Below are positions 22,524 to 35,626 of a DNA stretch of 64,000 nt, one piece after another. Below the pieces are notes generated by a model. It made no database searches. It saw only the letters and a program-made list of their open reading frames with translations, and was not told where the DNA came from. The position numbers and the translations under genes were made by a program. The DNA is from Rhodospirillales bacterium (lineage in GTDB: Bacteria > Pseudomonadota > Alphaproteobacteria > Rhodospirillales > Casp-alpha2), in NCBI GenBank assembly GCA_017640505.1, contig JAEPQO010000004.1, positions 62,001-126,000 on the forward strand, read 5' to 3'. Every line of letters starts with the position of its first letter. Within the stretch, counting starts at the first letter, position 1.

Positions 22524-23249
22524 ATGAGTGGAGAACTCACCGACGCTCTGGATACGGATGAAGATGACACGGTGGCACTGAGCGCCGACGACGTCGCCGT
22601 ATTCCTGATGCGTAACCCGAATTTTTTCGCCGATCATCCCGACGTTCTGGATTATGTCGAGCTGCCCGACCGCTTTACCGCAGGCGGCGTGGTCGACTTT
22701 CAGCGCTACCAATTACAGCGCCGGGACAGCGAGATCGACGAATTGCGCACCTGCGCCCAGGACGTAATCGAGACGAGCCGGTCGAACATGTCGATTCAGA
22801 CGAGGACTCATGCCTCGATCCTGGCACTTCTGCATGCGACGACACTGGAACAGCTTTATCGTATCGTTTCCGACGACCTGCCGATCCTACTTGATGTTGA
22901 TGTTGCCGCAGTGGGATTCGAACCCGCGAACCATGCCAACGTGACGATCCTGAGCGAGCACCTGCGCACACTGCCGCCCGGCACCGTCGACGCCATCGTC
23001 GGCGCCGATCAGGACGTGCAGCTCTATCGTGAGTTCTGGGACGACGGCGCGGTCTTCGGCGGCGCTGCCGGGCTCGTCAAATCCGCCGCCATCGCAAGGA
23101 TCAAACCCGGCGTGACCATGCCGAACGGCCTGATTGCACTGGGTGCGCGTGACAACACGTTCGCACCTGGCCAGGGCACCGAGCTGTTCGCGTTCCTGGC
23201 GCGCGTCATCGAAGCATCCGTGATGCGGCTTTCCGGCGAACAGCCTTGA
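22524..23249 (+). CDS. DUF484 family protein
   Basis: A 241-residue cytoplasmic protein of the DUF484 family. The N-terminal LSADDVAVFLMRNPNFFADHPDVL is the family hallmark, followed by a short coiled coil and a GAF-like domain (residues about 85-230) with FGGAAGLVKSAA and GLIALGARDNTFAPGQG. In many proteobacteria this gene lies directly before xerC, as here. Function is unknown; co-occurrence with the recombinase suggests a role near chromosome dimer resolution (inference). The stop overlaps the xerC start. Confidence 0.88.
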   Translation: MSGELTDALDTDEDDTVALSADDVAVFLMRNPNFFADHPDVLDYVELPDRFTAGGVVDFQRYQLQRRDSEIDELRTCAQDVIETSRSNMSIQTRTHASILALLHATTLEQLYRIVSDDLPILLDVDVAAVGFEPANHANVTILSEHLRTLPPGTVDAIVGADQDVQLYREFWDDGAVFGGAAGLVKSAAIARIKPGVTMPNGLIALGARDNTFAPGQGTELFAFLARVIEASVMRLSGEQP

Positions 23250-24184
23250 TCGGCCTGCCGGTCCAGCCTGCTGTCGCCACCGCCCTCGAAGACTGGATTT
23301 CCTGGCTTCGCCACGAACGCCGTCTGTCCGACAAGACGGTTGAAAGTTACAGCCACGACATTACGACCTTTATGCGGTTTCTCGACCGACAGCTCGGCTA
23401 TGCACCCGGCATCGACGATCTCGGCGATCTGAGCCGAAGCGAACTCTGGGCCTATCAGTCCGACCGTCAGGCCGCCGGTCTGACGCCGACATCGATGGCC
23501 CGGGGCCTGAGTGCGCTCAAAAGCCTCTATACATTCCTCGATAAACGCGGCATCTGCACCAACGTTGCTGTGATGAACGCAGAAATGCCGCGGCTGCCGA
23601 AATCGGTGCCGAAACCGATGAGCGTCGAAGACGCTTTCGAAACGCTGGACGCCGCCGAAGATATTGCCCGCGAGCCGTGGCACGGCAAACGCGACCGGGC
23701 GTTGTTTGCGCTTCTTTACGGGTGTGGCCTGCGGATCGGTGAGGCCATCGCGCTGAACCGGCGCGACGTTGCCGGCCTGGAACGCATTGTCGTCACCGGC
23801 AAGGGCAACAAGCAGCGCGTGGTGCCCATGCTACGGACCGTTGCCAAGGAACTCGAAGCGTATCTCGCCGTCTGCCCATTTGATGTCGGTGACGACGGGC
23901 CATTGTTCCTGGGCGCACGGGGCAAACGCCTCAACCCGGCATTGGCACAGCGCGCGATGCGCGGCGTCCGTGCCGTTCTGGGCCTAACGGAAACGGCAAC
24001 GCCGCACGCGCTGCGGCACAGCTTTGCAACACACCTGCTATCCGGTGGTGGCGACCTTCGAACGATTCAGGAGTTGCTGGGACACGCATCGCTCTCGACG
24101 ACTCAGCGCTACACGGCCGTCGACAGCGAGCGGCTTCTTGATATTCACGCTGCCGCACATCCCCGCGCCCGCCGCAAAGGCTGA
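23246..24184 (+). CDS. xerC: Tyrosine recombinase XerC
   Basis: A 312-residue site-specific recombinase that, with XerD, resolves chromosome dimers at dif. The catalytic residues can all be read: Arg163 (CGLRIGEA), Lys186 (TGKGNKQR), His254 and Arg257 (PHALRHSF), His280 (LLGHASL) and the nucleophile Tyr289 (QRYTAVD). A core-binding SAM-like domain fills residues 10-115. It starts at TTG 23246, overlapping the DUF484 TGA as TTGA, a tight coupling. XerD cannot be strictly excluded, but the DUF484 neighbour favours XerC. Confidence 0.93.
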   Translation: MIGLPVQPAVATALEDWISWLRHERRLSDKTVESYSHDITTFMRFLDRQLGYAPGIDDLGDLSRSELWAYQSDRQAAGLTPTSMARGLSALKSLYTFLDKRGICTNVAVMNAEMPRLPKSVPKPMSVEDAFETLDAAEDIAREPWHGKRDRALFALLYGCGLRIGEAIALNRRDVAGLERIVVTGKGNKQRVVPMLRTVAKELEAYLAVCPFDVGDDGPLFLGARGKRLNPALAQRAMRGVRAVLGLTETATPHALRHSFATHLLSGGGDLRTIQELLGHASLSTTQRYTAVDSERLLDIHAAAHPRARRKG

Positions 24185-24192
24185 ATTCGACC

Positions 24193-25386
24193 CTAAGGCG
24201 CGTACCGAAGCGCCGCGCGGTATAGCACCAGCCCCACAACTGCCAGGCCGATCACGACCATGATGGCGAGATCGTACCCGCCCGCTTCCCACAGCAACGA
24301 TCCGGCAACAGGCGCCGCGGCCCAAGCAAGAAGGTAAGGCACGGCCACGGCACCACTGATGGCGCCGAAATTCTGCGTTCCCAGCACTTCCTTGGTGGTG
24401 ACGGGGCGCATGATGCTGGTCACGCCATGGCCGCTGCCCTGCAGGATGACAAACAGGACCACCAGCCCCGGCGTGAACTTGGAAAAGAATAGCGCGGTAC
24501 CGGCGCAGGCAACGCCGATGAAGCATGCGGTGGTGATCCCGTGCGAACTCACGCGCCGTTCCGCCGCCATCATGGCAAGACGCCCGGCAACCTGCATCGG
24601 CCCAATCATCGAAGCCGCAATCACCGCCGCGTCACTGGACAGGCCGCGATCGGTCAGGATCGGCAGGATGTGATTGATGATCACCCCGTGGTTGCCGCCA
24701 AGGATCGCGAAACCGATGGCCAACAGCCAGAAGGCTGGCTTGCGCAAGATGGAGCGGAGTTTGAACGCGGGCTTCGGTGCTGCCGTGTCGTCAACCGCCG
24801 TAGCCGCATGTTGCTTCTGATATTCACCTTCCAAGAACCGCGATGCCGTCCAGACCATCGGCACCCCGACGAAGACGACGAGGCCCGCCATTGTCCATGT
24901 TGCCGCATGCCAGCCGTAGGCATCCGCGATGGTATTCGAGAGCGGAAAGGACAGGGTCCCCGCCAGCCCGGCGATGAGCGTGACAAGCGTGATGTCGCGC
25001 CGGGCGCTGTCGCCGCGCGTCCGGGTAATCAGGGAAAAGCAGGTTTCGTAGAGGCATCCGCCAAGGCACGCGCCAACCCCCAGCCAGATAACGCCGAACA
25101 CCCAGACCGAATTGGCGAACGGCAGCAACGCCACCAGCACGGCACCGGTCAGCGCAGCGAACGTCAGCACATGCGGCCCGCGCCCGCTATCGACGAGACG
25201 GCCGGCAATCGGGGCGATCACCGCAGCCATGAGGATGGCGCCGGTGAAGGCCGCCGTAATCGACGTCTTCGGCCACGGTTCCGCCGTTTCCCACTGCACC
25301 AGCAGTGCGGCAAAGATGTAATAGAGACCGGCCCAATATATGGTTTCGCCGATCGCCAGGAAAATGATGGCGCGCCGCGCAGTCAT
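24193..25386 (-). CDS. MFS transporter, possibly arsenical efflux
   Basis: A 397-residue major facilitator with about 12 membrane helices and the cytoplasmic loop AGRLVDSGRGPHVL (motif A-like) after TM2. A charged central loop (EGEYQKQHAATAVDDTAAPKP) divides two six-helix halves. It is last in an arsR-permease-MFS run, 18 bp from the permease gene. By context it may export trivalent arsenicals or another substrate controlled by the ArsR-type repressor, as ArsK-like MFS proteins do. This is inference; the sequence itself shows only MFS membership. Confidence 0.8.
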   Translation of the reverse strand: MTARRAIIFLAIGETIYWAGLYYIFAALLVQWETAEPWPKTSITAAFTGAILMAAVIAPIAGRLVDSGRGPHVLTFAALTGAVLVALLPFANSVWVFGVIWLGVGACLGGCLYETCFSLITRTRGDSARRDITLVTLIAGLAGTLSFPLSNTIADAYGWHAATWTMAGLVVFVGVPMVWTASRFLEGEYQKQHAATAVDDTAAPKPAFKLRSILRKPAFWLLAIGFAILGGNHGVIINHILPILTDRGLSSDAAVIAASMIGPMQVAGRLAMMAAERRVSSHGITTACFIGVACAGTALFFSKFTPGLVVLFVILQGSGHGVTSIMRPVTTKEVLGTQNFGAISGAVAVPYLLAWAAAPVAGSLLWEAGGYDLAIMVVIGLAVVGLVLYRAALRYAP

Positions 25387-25404
25387 GGCGCTCTCCGAAA
25401 GGGA

Positions 25405-26508
25405 CTAGACGACGAAGACTTGGTATCCGACACCGGCCAGCGTGCCGCCGGTCAGTGCCAAAGCAATATAAAGGACGAAAACCGGCCGCTTGACCAGCGC
25501 GAAGACCGCAATTGCCGCCGGAATGCTGGTGATGCCGCCAGAGACGAGGAACGCCATCCCGGCCCCCGGGCTGACACCCATGTCGATCAGGCCGTCGACC
25601 AGCGGCAGCGCCGCATAGCCGTTCAAATACGCTGGCACACCGACGACGACGGCGGTCGGAATGGCCCAGATGCTGCCGGTACCGAGCGCCTGCGCGATGA
25701 CGTCCGCCGGCACGTATGCGAGCATCAGGCTTTCGACGAAGAACGCGATGGTCAGCCACTTACCGAGGAACAGCGTGACCGCGAGCACTTCCCTGCCGAA
25801 GGTCTGGCGACGCGGCTGCTCTTCCCAGAACCGCCAGACGACGGCCTTCGGGTTGCGGACACTGGACGCACCGCAGCCGCCGTTGCCGACACCCGGCAGC
25901 AACGGATCGGCGAACATGCCCCGGCTTTGCAGCGCCCAGGTCACATAGCCGCCCATCAGACCGATGCCGACAGCGGCCATTGTCTTGGCGATGGCGAACG
26001 GTGTGCCGAGGGTCGCCGCGGTCAGCACGAACATGGAGGGGTCCATAACCGGCGACGCGAGCCAGAACGCCATCACGGCAGGCAGCGGCACACCCATCGA
26101 CAGCAGCGCCGCGATCAGCGGAATGACCCCGCAGGAGCAGAATGGCGACAGACCGCCAAACAGTGCGGCGAAGAAAATCATCACACCCAGATTGCCGGAA
26201 AAGATATGCGCGATCAGGCTGTCCGCGCCCGATGCCTTGGCGTAGGCGGCAAGGCCGATGGCGAGGCCGAGGAACGGCGCGATTTCCACAAGGTTGATGC
26301 CGACGAACTCCAGCGACGGCAGCGCCTGCGGCGTGTCGAGAACCGCCAATAGAACGAATGCGACGCCTGCGACCGTCCAGGCCATCTGATTACAGATCGC
26401 CGTTACAGCACGCTCGGCAACACCGGCTTCGGGCGCGGCCTGCGCCGGACCGCAGCACGACCCCGCTGGCTTGGGCTCTTCGATCTTGATCGCACTGCTC
26501 TCGTTCAT
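25405..26508 (-). CDS. ArsP/DUF318-type permease
   Basis: A 367-residue membrane permease of the DUF318 family. Two repeated membrane halves are separated by a central loop. The cysteine motif GLSPFCSCGVIPL in the first half and GVPAYLNGYAALPLV in the second are diagnostic, and there is a CC pair near the N-terminus (GSCCGP). Characterised relatives export methylarsenite (ArsP) or Cu/Zn (SO_0444 group). The ATG overlaps the stop of the arsR-type gene (26505-26508). Arsenical or metal efflux is inferred from the repressor; the metal is not certain. Confidence 0.85.
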   Translation of the reverse strand: MNESSAIKIEEPKPAGSCCGPAQAAPEAGVAERAVTAICNQMAWTVAGVAFVLLAVLDTPQALPSLEFVGINLVEIAPFLGLAIGLAAYAKASGADSLIAHIFSGNLGVMIFFAALFGGLSPFCSCGVIPLIAALLSMGVPLPAVMAFWLASPVMDPSMFVLTAATLGTPFAIAKTMAAVGIGLMGGYVTWALQSRGMFADPLLPGVGNGGCGASSVRNPKAVVWRFWEEQPRRQTFGREVLAVTLFLGKWLTIAFFVESLMLAYVPADVIAQALGTGSIWAIPTAVVVGVPAYLNGYAALPLVDGLIDMGVSPGAGMAFLVSGGITSIPAAIAVFALVKRPVFVLYIALALTGGTLAGVGYQVFVV

Positions 26509-26819
26509 GCCGCGTTGTCCCTGTCAAAAATTCCGAGGCCCTTGCAGCAGTCGTCGGTGAGGAAATTCATTAAATCCCGCATCTGCTCGTAATCGGCGCG
26601 GGTCGTCAGCACGCGTCCGTCGCGTTGCTGCTGCACCAGACCGGCGCGGGCCAGGGTCTGGATGTGATGCGTCAGCGTCGAGCCGGGCACGCCCAAGGCT
26701 TCCTGCAGCGCACCCACCGGGGCACCTTCGTCACCCGCACGCACGAGCGCGCGGAAGATCGCAAGGCGCGTTTCATGGCCGAGGGCGGCAAAACAGTTGG
26801 CGGCGTTTATCTCTTTCAT
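26505..26819 (-). CDS. ArsR family metalloregulator
   Basis: A 104-residue winged-helix repressor. The recognition region reads LQEALGVPGSTLTHHIQTLARAG. A Cys pair in DDCCKG near the C-terminus is a plausible As(III)/metal-binding site, as in the CC-type ArsR proteins of alphaproteobacteria. It is first in the cassette, overlaps the permease start, and has a near-palindromic operator 39 bp upstream (26858-26879), consistent with autoregulation. Confidence 0.9.
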   Translation of the reverse strand: MKEINAANCFAALGHETRLAIFRALVRAGDEGAPVGALQEALGVPGSTLTHHIQTLARAGLVQQQRDGRVLTTRADYEQMRDLMNFLTDDCCKGLGIFDRDNAA

Positions 26820-26857
26820 GCGGGTAAACTAGCGCTGTCCCACGACCAATGCAACGG

Positions 26858-26879
26858 TATTTCTAGAATTATCGAAATA
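26858..26879. promoter_or_regulatory. Probable ArsR operator
   Basis: TATTTC and GAAATA arms separated by 10 bp; the central 20 bp (26859-26878) matches its own reverse complement at 16 of 20 positions. Size, AT-richness and position just upstream of the arsR-type gene fit a dimeric ArsR/SmtB site. It could also affect the divergent coiled-coil gene at 26969. Confidence 0.7.
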
Positions 26880-26968
26880 TTATTTTTAATCAAACTACCG
26901 ACAAAATGACTGTAGGATTATTCAAAATTCTAGCTGAACGTGTAGAGAGCCATACAGGGGTCGACGGC

Positions 26969-28366
26969 ATGAGTGAAGAAGATGGTGGCAAAATCATGGG
27001 GGACGAGTCCGAGTCGGATGAATCCAAACCTGAAACAACGGCGCATGCGCCCTTCGACGTGAGTATAGTCAGGGATATCGTCAAGGCGCTGGAAAGCCGC
27101 TCTGCACGTCTTAAAAGGGGGGCCACGTTGGCTCTCTCTATGATCGTTGTACTCTTAATCGGCGGCAGTTATGCAATATGGAACATTGAGGCCCTGCTCA
27201 ACGATGAACCGAACACCCTCGACACCACAACGCTCGACCAATCACTCGGCGAAATTAATCGCAATCTGGAAGCGTTGAACGCTGTGGTCGCCGAAGCCGG
27301 CATTCAGGCTTCGGAGGTAAATGGCTGGTTGGACGCATCCAAGACGCCGAGTTTCAAGATAGACGGCGAGCTCGCACGCCTTGACGCCCTTCAAGGAGAA
27401 GTCGGGAAATTTGTAGCCGAGAAAAAAGGACTAGAGGTTAGGTTGAGCCAGCTTCAATCGGAACAAAAAGCGGCTAAAGACCGTTTGTTCGCAACGTCTC
27501 GGCTTTTGCCTGAGAACAAGAGCGTAACGTCGATAAATCAAGAACTAGCCGACCTCGCACTCGATCAAAGGAAATTTGAAGTAGCCCTTGAACGAGCTCG
27601 TCGCCTACTCGCCTCAGCAACCAGCCAACCGCAGGCTCCGTCGGATGCAGGATCCGCCAGCCCGGAGAGGGATGTAGGCTATTTGAGATCCGAAATTGAA
27701 CGTCTTACTAATACCCTGCAGGACAACAAAAACGAACAAAAGCGAATCGCGGATGCACTCGATTTTTTTCGAGCAAATGAACGCAATGCACAGGATACAT
27801 TGGCAGACTATGAGCAGATAACGGCATTGCTAGATAACCAGCAAGCCAACCTTCGAACTCAGCGTGAAGTAGCTGACGCTTTGACGCTTCAATTTGACGC
27901 CTGGGTTAATGAACATCGCAATCTTAGACAGCGCGTTGGTACCATCGTAGCTCAATCCGAAGAGGTGTTCGAATCATCGAGAAGTCTGCGCGATAATCTG
28001 GCGACCAGAACTGTTGCGATGCAGACAACGCTTGAGAACGCAGAAGCTGCTTTCAAGGAGAAGCAGGATAGCGAAACCCTGTCATCGCTCGGAACGCGCG
28101 CCGCCCTGATTGTACTTTTGTTGTTCCTGGTGCAAATCCTAGTCACGCTCTACCGTTACAATATGCGTCTAGCGTCATTTTATGACGCGCGGATAGATGC
28201 CTTGAAACTGGCAGGGTCAACGAATGTCAAGGTACTCGGCGAACTCGTTTCGCACCTTTCCCCGGAACAACTGGATTTCGGCAAAACTCCAGCAACAGTA
28301 ACGGAGCAGGCATTCGAGTTCGCAAAAGAAATGCTAAACCGCCAGAGCGCCCGCGGCGGTCGTTAA
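26969..28366 (+). CDS. Unrecognised two-TM coiled-coil membrane protein
   Basis: A 465-residue protein I do not recognise. It has an acidic N-terminus (MSEEDGGKIMGDESESDES), a first membrane helix at about residues 53-71 (LALSMIVVLLIGGSYAIW), a long heptad-rich coiled coil of about 300 residues, a second helix at about 376-396 (ALIVLLLFLVQILVTLY) and a short C-terminal tail. If both ends are cytoplasmic, the coiled coil lies in the periplasm. The start ATG 26969 has AGGGG 8 nt upstream; an earlier in-frame ATG (26906) has none. Base composition is visibly more AT-rich than its neighbours, suggesting later acquisition. It sits between the arsR cassette and lpdA, with only 8 bp to lpdA. Confidence 0.75.
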   Translation: MSEEDGGKIMGDESESDESKPETTAHAPFDVSIVRDIVKALESRSARLKRGATLALSMIVVLLIGGSYAIWNIEALLNDEPNTLDTTTLDQSLGEINRNLEALNAVVAEAGIQASEVNGWLDASKTPSFKIDGELARLDALQGEVGKFVAEKKGLEVRLSQLQSEQKAAKDRLFATSRLLPENKSVTSINQELADLALDQRKFEVALERARRLLASATSQPQAPSDAGSASPERDVGYLRSEIERLTNTLQDNKNEQKRIADALDFFRANERNAQDTLADYEQITALLDNQQANLRTQREVADALTLQFDAWVNEHRNLRQRVGTIVAQSEEVFESSRSLRDNLATRTVAMQTTLENAEAAFKEKQDSETLSSLGTRAALIVLLLFLVQILVTLYRYNMRLASFYDARIDALKLAGSTNVKVLGELVSHLSPEQLDFGKTPATVTEQAFEFAKEMLNRQSARGGR

Positions 28367-28374
28367 GCCCGTCG

Positions 28375-29784
28375 TCAGATATGGATCGCCCGGCCGCCGA
28401 CGGCGAGCGCGGCTTCCTTGACCGATTCCGGCAGACCCGGGTGGCCATGGCAGATGCGCGCGATGTCCTCGGCGGAACCGCCGAACTCCATCACGTTGAC
28501 GACTTCCTGGATCAGGTCACCGCCCTGCGGGCCGATGATGTGACAACCCAGGACCTTGTCGGTTTCCGCATCGGCAATGATCTTCACGAAGCCGTCCGCG
28601 TCCGCGTTGCAGCGCGCCCGCGAGTTTGCGGTGAACGGGAACTTGCCGGCCTTGTAGGCGACGCCCGCTTCCTTGAGCTGTTCTTCGGTCTTGCCGACGG
28701 CGGCCACTTCCGGATGCGTATAGACGATGCCCGGGATCGAGCCGTAATCGATGTGGCCGGTTTGTCCGGCCATGATTTCGGCGCAGACGACGCCCTCGTC
28801 CTCGGCCTTGTGTGCCAGCATGGCACCACCGATCACGTCGCCGATGGCATAGATGCCGGGCACGTTGGTCTGGAAATCCTCATCCACCTTGACGAAGCCG
28901 CGGTCCGTCATCTCGACGCCGACCTTGTCGAGACCGAGGCCTTCGACATACGGGCGGCGGCCGATCGCGACCAGCACCACATCGGCCTTGAGCGTTTCCT
29001 TCTTGCCGCCCTCGGCCGGCTCCATGCTCAGGGTGACGCCGTTTTTGTCCTTCTTGGCGCCGGTGACCTTGGTCTTCATCTTGAACTTGAGGCCCTGCTT
29101 TTCGAGGATGCGCTTTATCTGCTTCGAAACTTCACCGTCCATGCCCGGCAGCGCGACGTCGAGGAACTCGACGACCGTGACCTCGGCGCCCAGACGGCGC
29201 CAGACGGACCCGAGCTCGAGGCCGATGACACCCGCACCGATGACGACCATCGACTTCGGCACCTTCGGCAGCGACAGCGCGCCGGTGCTCGACACGATCT
29301 GCTTCTCGTCGATCTCGACGCCCTTAAGCGGCGTCGTTTCCGAGCCGGTGGCGATAATGATGTTCTTGGTTTCAAGGGTCTGCTTCTTGCCGCCCTTGGC
29401 CTGCGGCGTCACGGCGACCTTGCCCGGTTCGGTGATGACACCGGTACCGACGAGGTAGTCGATCTTGTTCTTCTTCATCAGGAATTCGATGCCGCCGGTC
29501 AGGTCGTCGACGACCTTGTCCTTGCGCGCCAGCATGGTCTTGAGGTCGAGCGATACCTGCGCCTTGATGCCGTGCGCGGCGAACTCGTGACCCGCCATTT
29601 CATAGTGATGCGAGGACTGCAGCAGCGCCTTGGACGGAATGCAGCCGACGTTGAGGCACGTGCCGCCGAGCTTGCCGCGCTTCTCGACAACGGCCGTTTT
29701 CAGTCCGAGCTGCGCGGCGCGGATCGCCGCTACATACCCGCCGGGGCCGCCACCGACGACGACGACATCATAAGTCTCGCTCAT
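28375..29784 (-). CDS. lpdA: Dihydrolipoyl dehydrogenase (E3)
   Basis: A 469-residue FAD flavoprotein that reoxidises dihydrolipoamide on the 2-oxoglutarate dehydrogenase complex. The FAD-binding [17 protein letters not shown], the redox-active disulfide [16 protein letters not shown], the NAD-binding [13 protein letters not shown] and the C-terminal [13 protein letters not shown] base dyad are all present. It is last in the mdh-sucCD-sucAB-lpdA run, 72 bp after sucB, so it is most likely the E3 dedicated to this complex. Confidence 0.96.
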   Translation of the reverse strand: MSETYDVVVVGGGPGGYVAAIRAAQLGLKTAVVEKRGKLGGTCLNVGCIPSKALLQSSHHYEMAGHEFAAHGIKAQVSLDLKTMLARKDKVVDDLTGGIEFLMKKNKIDYLVGTGVITEPGKVAVTPQAKGGKKQTLETKNIIIATGSETTPLKGVEIDEKQIVSSTGALSLPKVPKSMVVIGAGVIGLELGSVWRRLGAEVTVVEFLDVALPGMDGEVSKQIKRILEKQGLKFKMKTKVTGAKKDKNGVTLSMEPAEGGKKETLKADVVLVAIGRRPYVEGLGLDKVGVEMTDRGFVKVDEDFQTNVPGIYAIGDVIGGAMLAHKAEDEGVVCAEIMAGQTGHIDYGSIPGIVYTHPEVAAVGKTEEQLKEAGVAYKAGKFPFTANSRARCNADADGFVKIIADAETDKVLGCHIIGPQGGDLIQEVVNVMEFGGSAEDIARICHGHPGLPESVKEAALAVGGRAIHI

Positions 29785-29856
29785 TTACTCACCCTCCGTC
29801 TGGGTCATTTTTTGCCGCGACGTTCTCAGTGATACACCGGCGCCACGTCAGTTTTC

Positions 29857-31176
29857 TTACACGTCCAGCATGATCCGCTGCGGATCCTCGATCAGGTCCT
29901 TCATGCGGACCAGGAACGAGACCGCCTCGCGGCCATCGACGATGCGGTGATCGTAGCTCAGCGCCAGATACATCATGGGCCGGATTTCGATCTTGTCGCC
30001 GACCGCCATCGGGCGCTTCTGGATCTTGTGCATGCCAAGGATCGCGGATTGCGGCACGTTGAGGATCGGCATCGAGTTGAGTGAGCCGAACACGCCACCG
30101 TTCGAAATGGTGAACGTACCGCCCATCATCTCGTCCATGCCAAGCTTGCCGTCGCGCGCACGGCGGCCGAAGTCGGAAATCGTACCCTCGATCTCGGCAA
30201 AGCGCATCTGGTCGGCGTCCTTGAGGACCGGCACGACAAGACCCTGCGGCGTGCCGACGGCGACACCGACGTTGTAGTAGTTCTTGTAGATCAGGTCTTC
30301 GCCGTAGATCTCGGCGTTGATCGCCGGCCATTCCTTGAGCGCGATGCAGGCGGCGCGGACAAAAAACGACATGAAGCCGAGGCGGATACCGTGCTTCTTC
30401 TCGAACTGATCCTTGTACTGCGAACGCAGTTCCATGGCGGCGCCCATGTCGACCTCGTTCCAGGTCGTCAGCATGGCGGCCGTGTTCTGCGCCTGCTTGA
30501 GGCGCCCGGCGATGACCTTGCGAAGCTTGGTCATGCGGACCTTTTCTTCGCGCGGGTCTTCCGGACGTGGCGGCATTTCGGAGGACGGCGTAAAACCGAG
30601 CGCGGAAGGCGCGGCGCCACCGGCAGCCGGCGCAGCACGGCGCTTGGCCGTGCCCGCCTTGATCGCATCCAGCACATCACCCTTGGTCAGGCGGCCATCG
30701 GGGCCAGTGCCCTTGATCAGGCTCGGTTCAAGATCGTTGTCGTCCACCAGCTTGCGCACGGCCGGCGACAACGGCGGACGCGATGCCTGCGCGGGCGCCG
30801 GCGCAGCAGGTGCTGCAGCGGGCGGCGGCGGGGGCGGAGGCGGCGGCGGAGACGCGGCAGGCGCCTCTTCCTTCGGTGCTTCTGCCTTGGGTTCTTCCGC
30901 AGCCGGCGGGGGCGGCGGCGATGCGGCAGCACCTGCGGCCCCTTCATCCAGCGTACCCAGCACGGCGCCAACGCCGACGTCGGAACCTTCGGCGGCGACG
31001 ATCTCCTTCAGCGCCCCGGCAGCCGGGGCGTTCACCTCGATCGTGACCTTGTCGGTCTCGAGTTCGCATACGGCTTCGTCCTGGGCCACGGCATCGCCCG
31101 GTTGCTTGAACCATTTGGCGACGGTGGCTTCGGTCACGGATTCGCCGAGCGTCGGGACTTTGATTTCAACGGTCAT
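29857..31176 (-). CDS. sucB: 2-oxoglutarate dehydrogenase E2 (dihydrolipoyl succinyltransferase)
   Basis: A 439-residue E2 core enzyme. The N-terminal lipoyl domain has lysine 43 in [11 protein letters not shown]; a long Ala/Pro/Glu-rich swinging linker (about 80-135) follows. The peripheral subunit-binding domain reads [21 protein letters not shown], and the catalytic domain ends with [19 protein letters not shown] (active-site His). It transfers succinyl groups to CoA. It follows sucA by 36 bp and precedes lpdA. Confidence 0.97.
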   Translation of the reverse strand: MTVEIKVPTLGESVTEATVAKWFKQPGDAVAQDEAVCELETDKVTIEVNAPAAGALKEIVAAEGSDVGVGAVLGTLDEGAAGAAASPPPPPAAEEPKAEAPKEEAPAASPPPPPPPPPPAAAPAAPAPAQASRPPLSPAVRKLVDDNDLEPSLIKGTGPDGRLTKGDVLDAIKAGTAKRRAAPAAGGAAPSALGFTPSSEMPPRPEDPREEKVRMTKLRKVIAGRLKQAQNTAAMLTTWNEVDMGAAMELRSQYKDQFEKKHGIRLGFMSFFVRAACIALKEWPAINAEIYGEDLIYKNYYNVGVAVGTPQGLVVPVLKDADQMRFAEIEGTISDFGRRARDGKLGMDEMMGGTFTISNGGVFGSLNSMPILNVPQSAILGMHKIQKRPMAVGDKIEIRPMMYLALSYDHRIVDGREAVSFLVRMKDLIEDPQRIMLDV

Positions 31177-31212
31177 GTGTCTTTTCCTTGATACCTGAAC
31201 CTGGACGTCCGC

Positions 31213-34293
<3,081 letters not shown>

Positions 34294-34335
34294 GTGCTGA
34301 TCGCCCAGTAAGGGCGCCTCCCTAATGTTGCCCTG

Positions 34336-34743
34336 CTATCCGCCCAACTCTTCGGCGGGCAAGTCTTCCGCATAAACATGATCAGTGGGCCCGGGCGTCA
34401 TGGTCATGACCGTAACGCCGTCGGGTGCATCGAAACGGTGCCAGCAGCCCTTGGGGACAACCGTCACCGTACCTTTGGTCATCGCAAGAACAGTCGGTTC
34501 GCCATTGACGACGATGGTTACTTCGGCGGCCCCATCGAGGACCTGAACCATTTCGTCGCCGTTCGAATGGCGTTCCCAAGGCGAACGCCCTTGAAAGCTG
34601 CCCGCATAGACACCGGACCGCTCTGTTTCAGCCAGAACGGCAAACGTGTCGCCACCCTCCTCGTCCGGTGTTTCGGGCGTCCGTCCCTTCAGGAACGGAC
34701 GCGCCGCAACTTCAGCGAGGATATCGGCAGCTTTCAGCGCCAT
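34336..34743 (-). CDS. Small cupin domain protein in the suc operon
   Basis: A 135-residue single cupin. Motif 1-like residues are in SPWERHSNGDEMVQVLDGAAEVTI and motif 2 in GTVTVVPKGCWHRFDAPDGV, read as two separate beta-strand blocks; metal-ligand His/Glu/His can be placed. It lies between sucD and sucA with gaps of 8 and 42 bp on the same strand, so it is surely co-transcribed. This position is not part of the standard suc operon. Function is unknown; a small metal-dependent enzyme or sensor are both possible. Confidence 0.85.
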   Translation of the reverse strand: MALKAADILAEVAARPFLKGRTPETPDEEGGDTFAVLAETERSGVYAGSFQGRSPWERHSNGDEMVQVLDGAAEVTIVVNGEPTVLAMTKGTVTVVPKGCWHRFDAPDGVTVMTMTPGPTDHVYAEDLPAEELGG

Positions 34744-34751
34744 ATTGACGA

Positions 34752-35626
34752 TCAGCCTCCGAGTGCTTTCAGCATCGTCTCACCGATGCCGGCCGGGCTA
34801 TCGGTGACATGAATGCCTGCCGACTTCATGGCTTCGATTTTGTCACCGGCACCGCCTTTACCGCCGGAGATGATGGCGCCGGCATGGCCCATGCGGCGGC
34901 CCGGAGGCGCAGTAAGACCGGCAATAAAACCGACGACCGGCTTTTTGGTCTTGCTGTCCTTTAGGAGCTGTGCGCCGTCTTCTTCGGCGGAGCCGCCGAT
35001 TTCACCGATCATGACGATGCTCTCGGTTTCGTCGTCGGCCAGGAACATTTCCAGGCAATCGACGAAGTTGGTGCCATTGACCGGGTCGCCGCCGATACCG
35101 ATACACGTCGTCTGACCAAGGCCGGCCGCCGTCGTCTGCGCCACGGCTTCGTACGTCAGCGTGCCGGAACGGGAAACGATACCGACCGATCCCTTGCGGT
35201 GGATGTGCCCAGGCATAATACCGATCTTGCACTCGTCCGGCGTGATGATACCGGGGCAGTTCGGCCCGATCAGGCGCGTCTTGGAATTCACCAGCGCACG
35301 CTTGACCCGCACCATATCGAGGACCGGAATGCCCTCGGTGATGCAGACGGCGAGTTCGACGCCGGCATCGATGGCTTCGAGGATCGCGTCGCCCGCGAAG
35401 GGAGGCGGCACATAAATCACGGAGACATTGGCGCCCGTTGTATCGACCGCCTCGGCAACGGTGTTGAACACCGGCAGGTCGAGATGCTTGCTCCCGCCCT
35501 TACCCGGCGTCACACCACCAACCATTTTGGTGCCGTAGGCAATCGCCTGTTCGGAGTGGAACGTCCCCTGCGCACCGGTAAAGCCCTGGCAGATGACCTT
35601 GGTGTCTTTGTTAACGAGAACGGACA

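Noticed and set aside
24541-26352. 603-codon frame opposite the MFS and permease genes
   Set aside because: Arg/Asp/Gln-rich translation without motifs, antisense to two clear membrane proteins in a coupled operon.
30391-31198. Antisense Gly/Arg-rich frames opposite sucB
   Set aside because: They are the reverse of the Ala/Pro-rich E2 linker, a low-complexity artefact.
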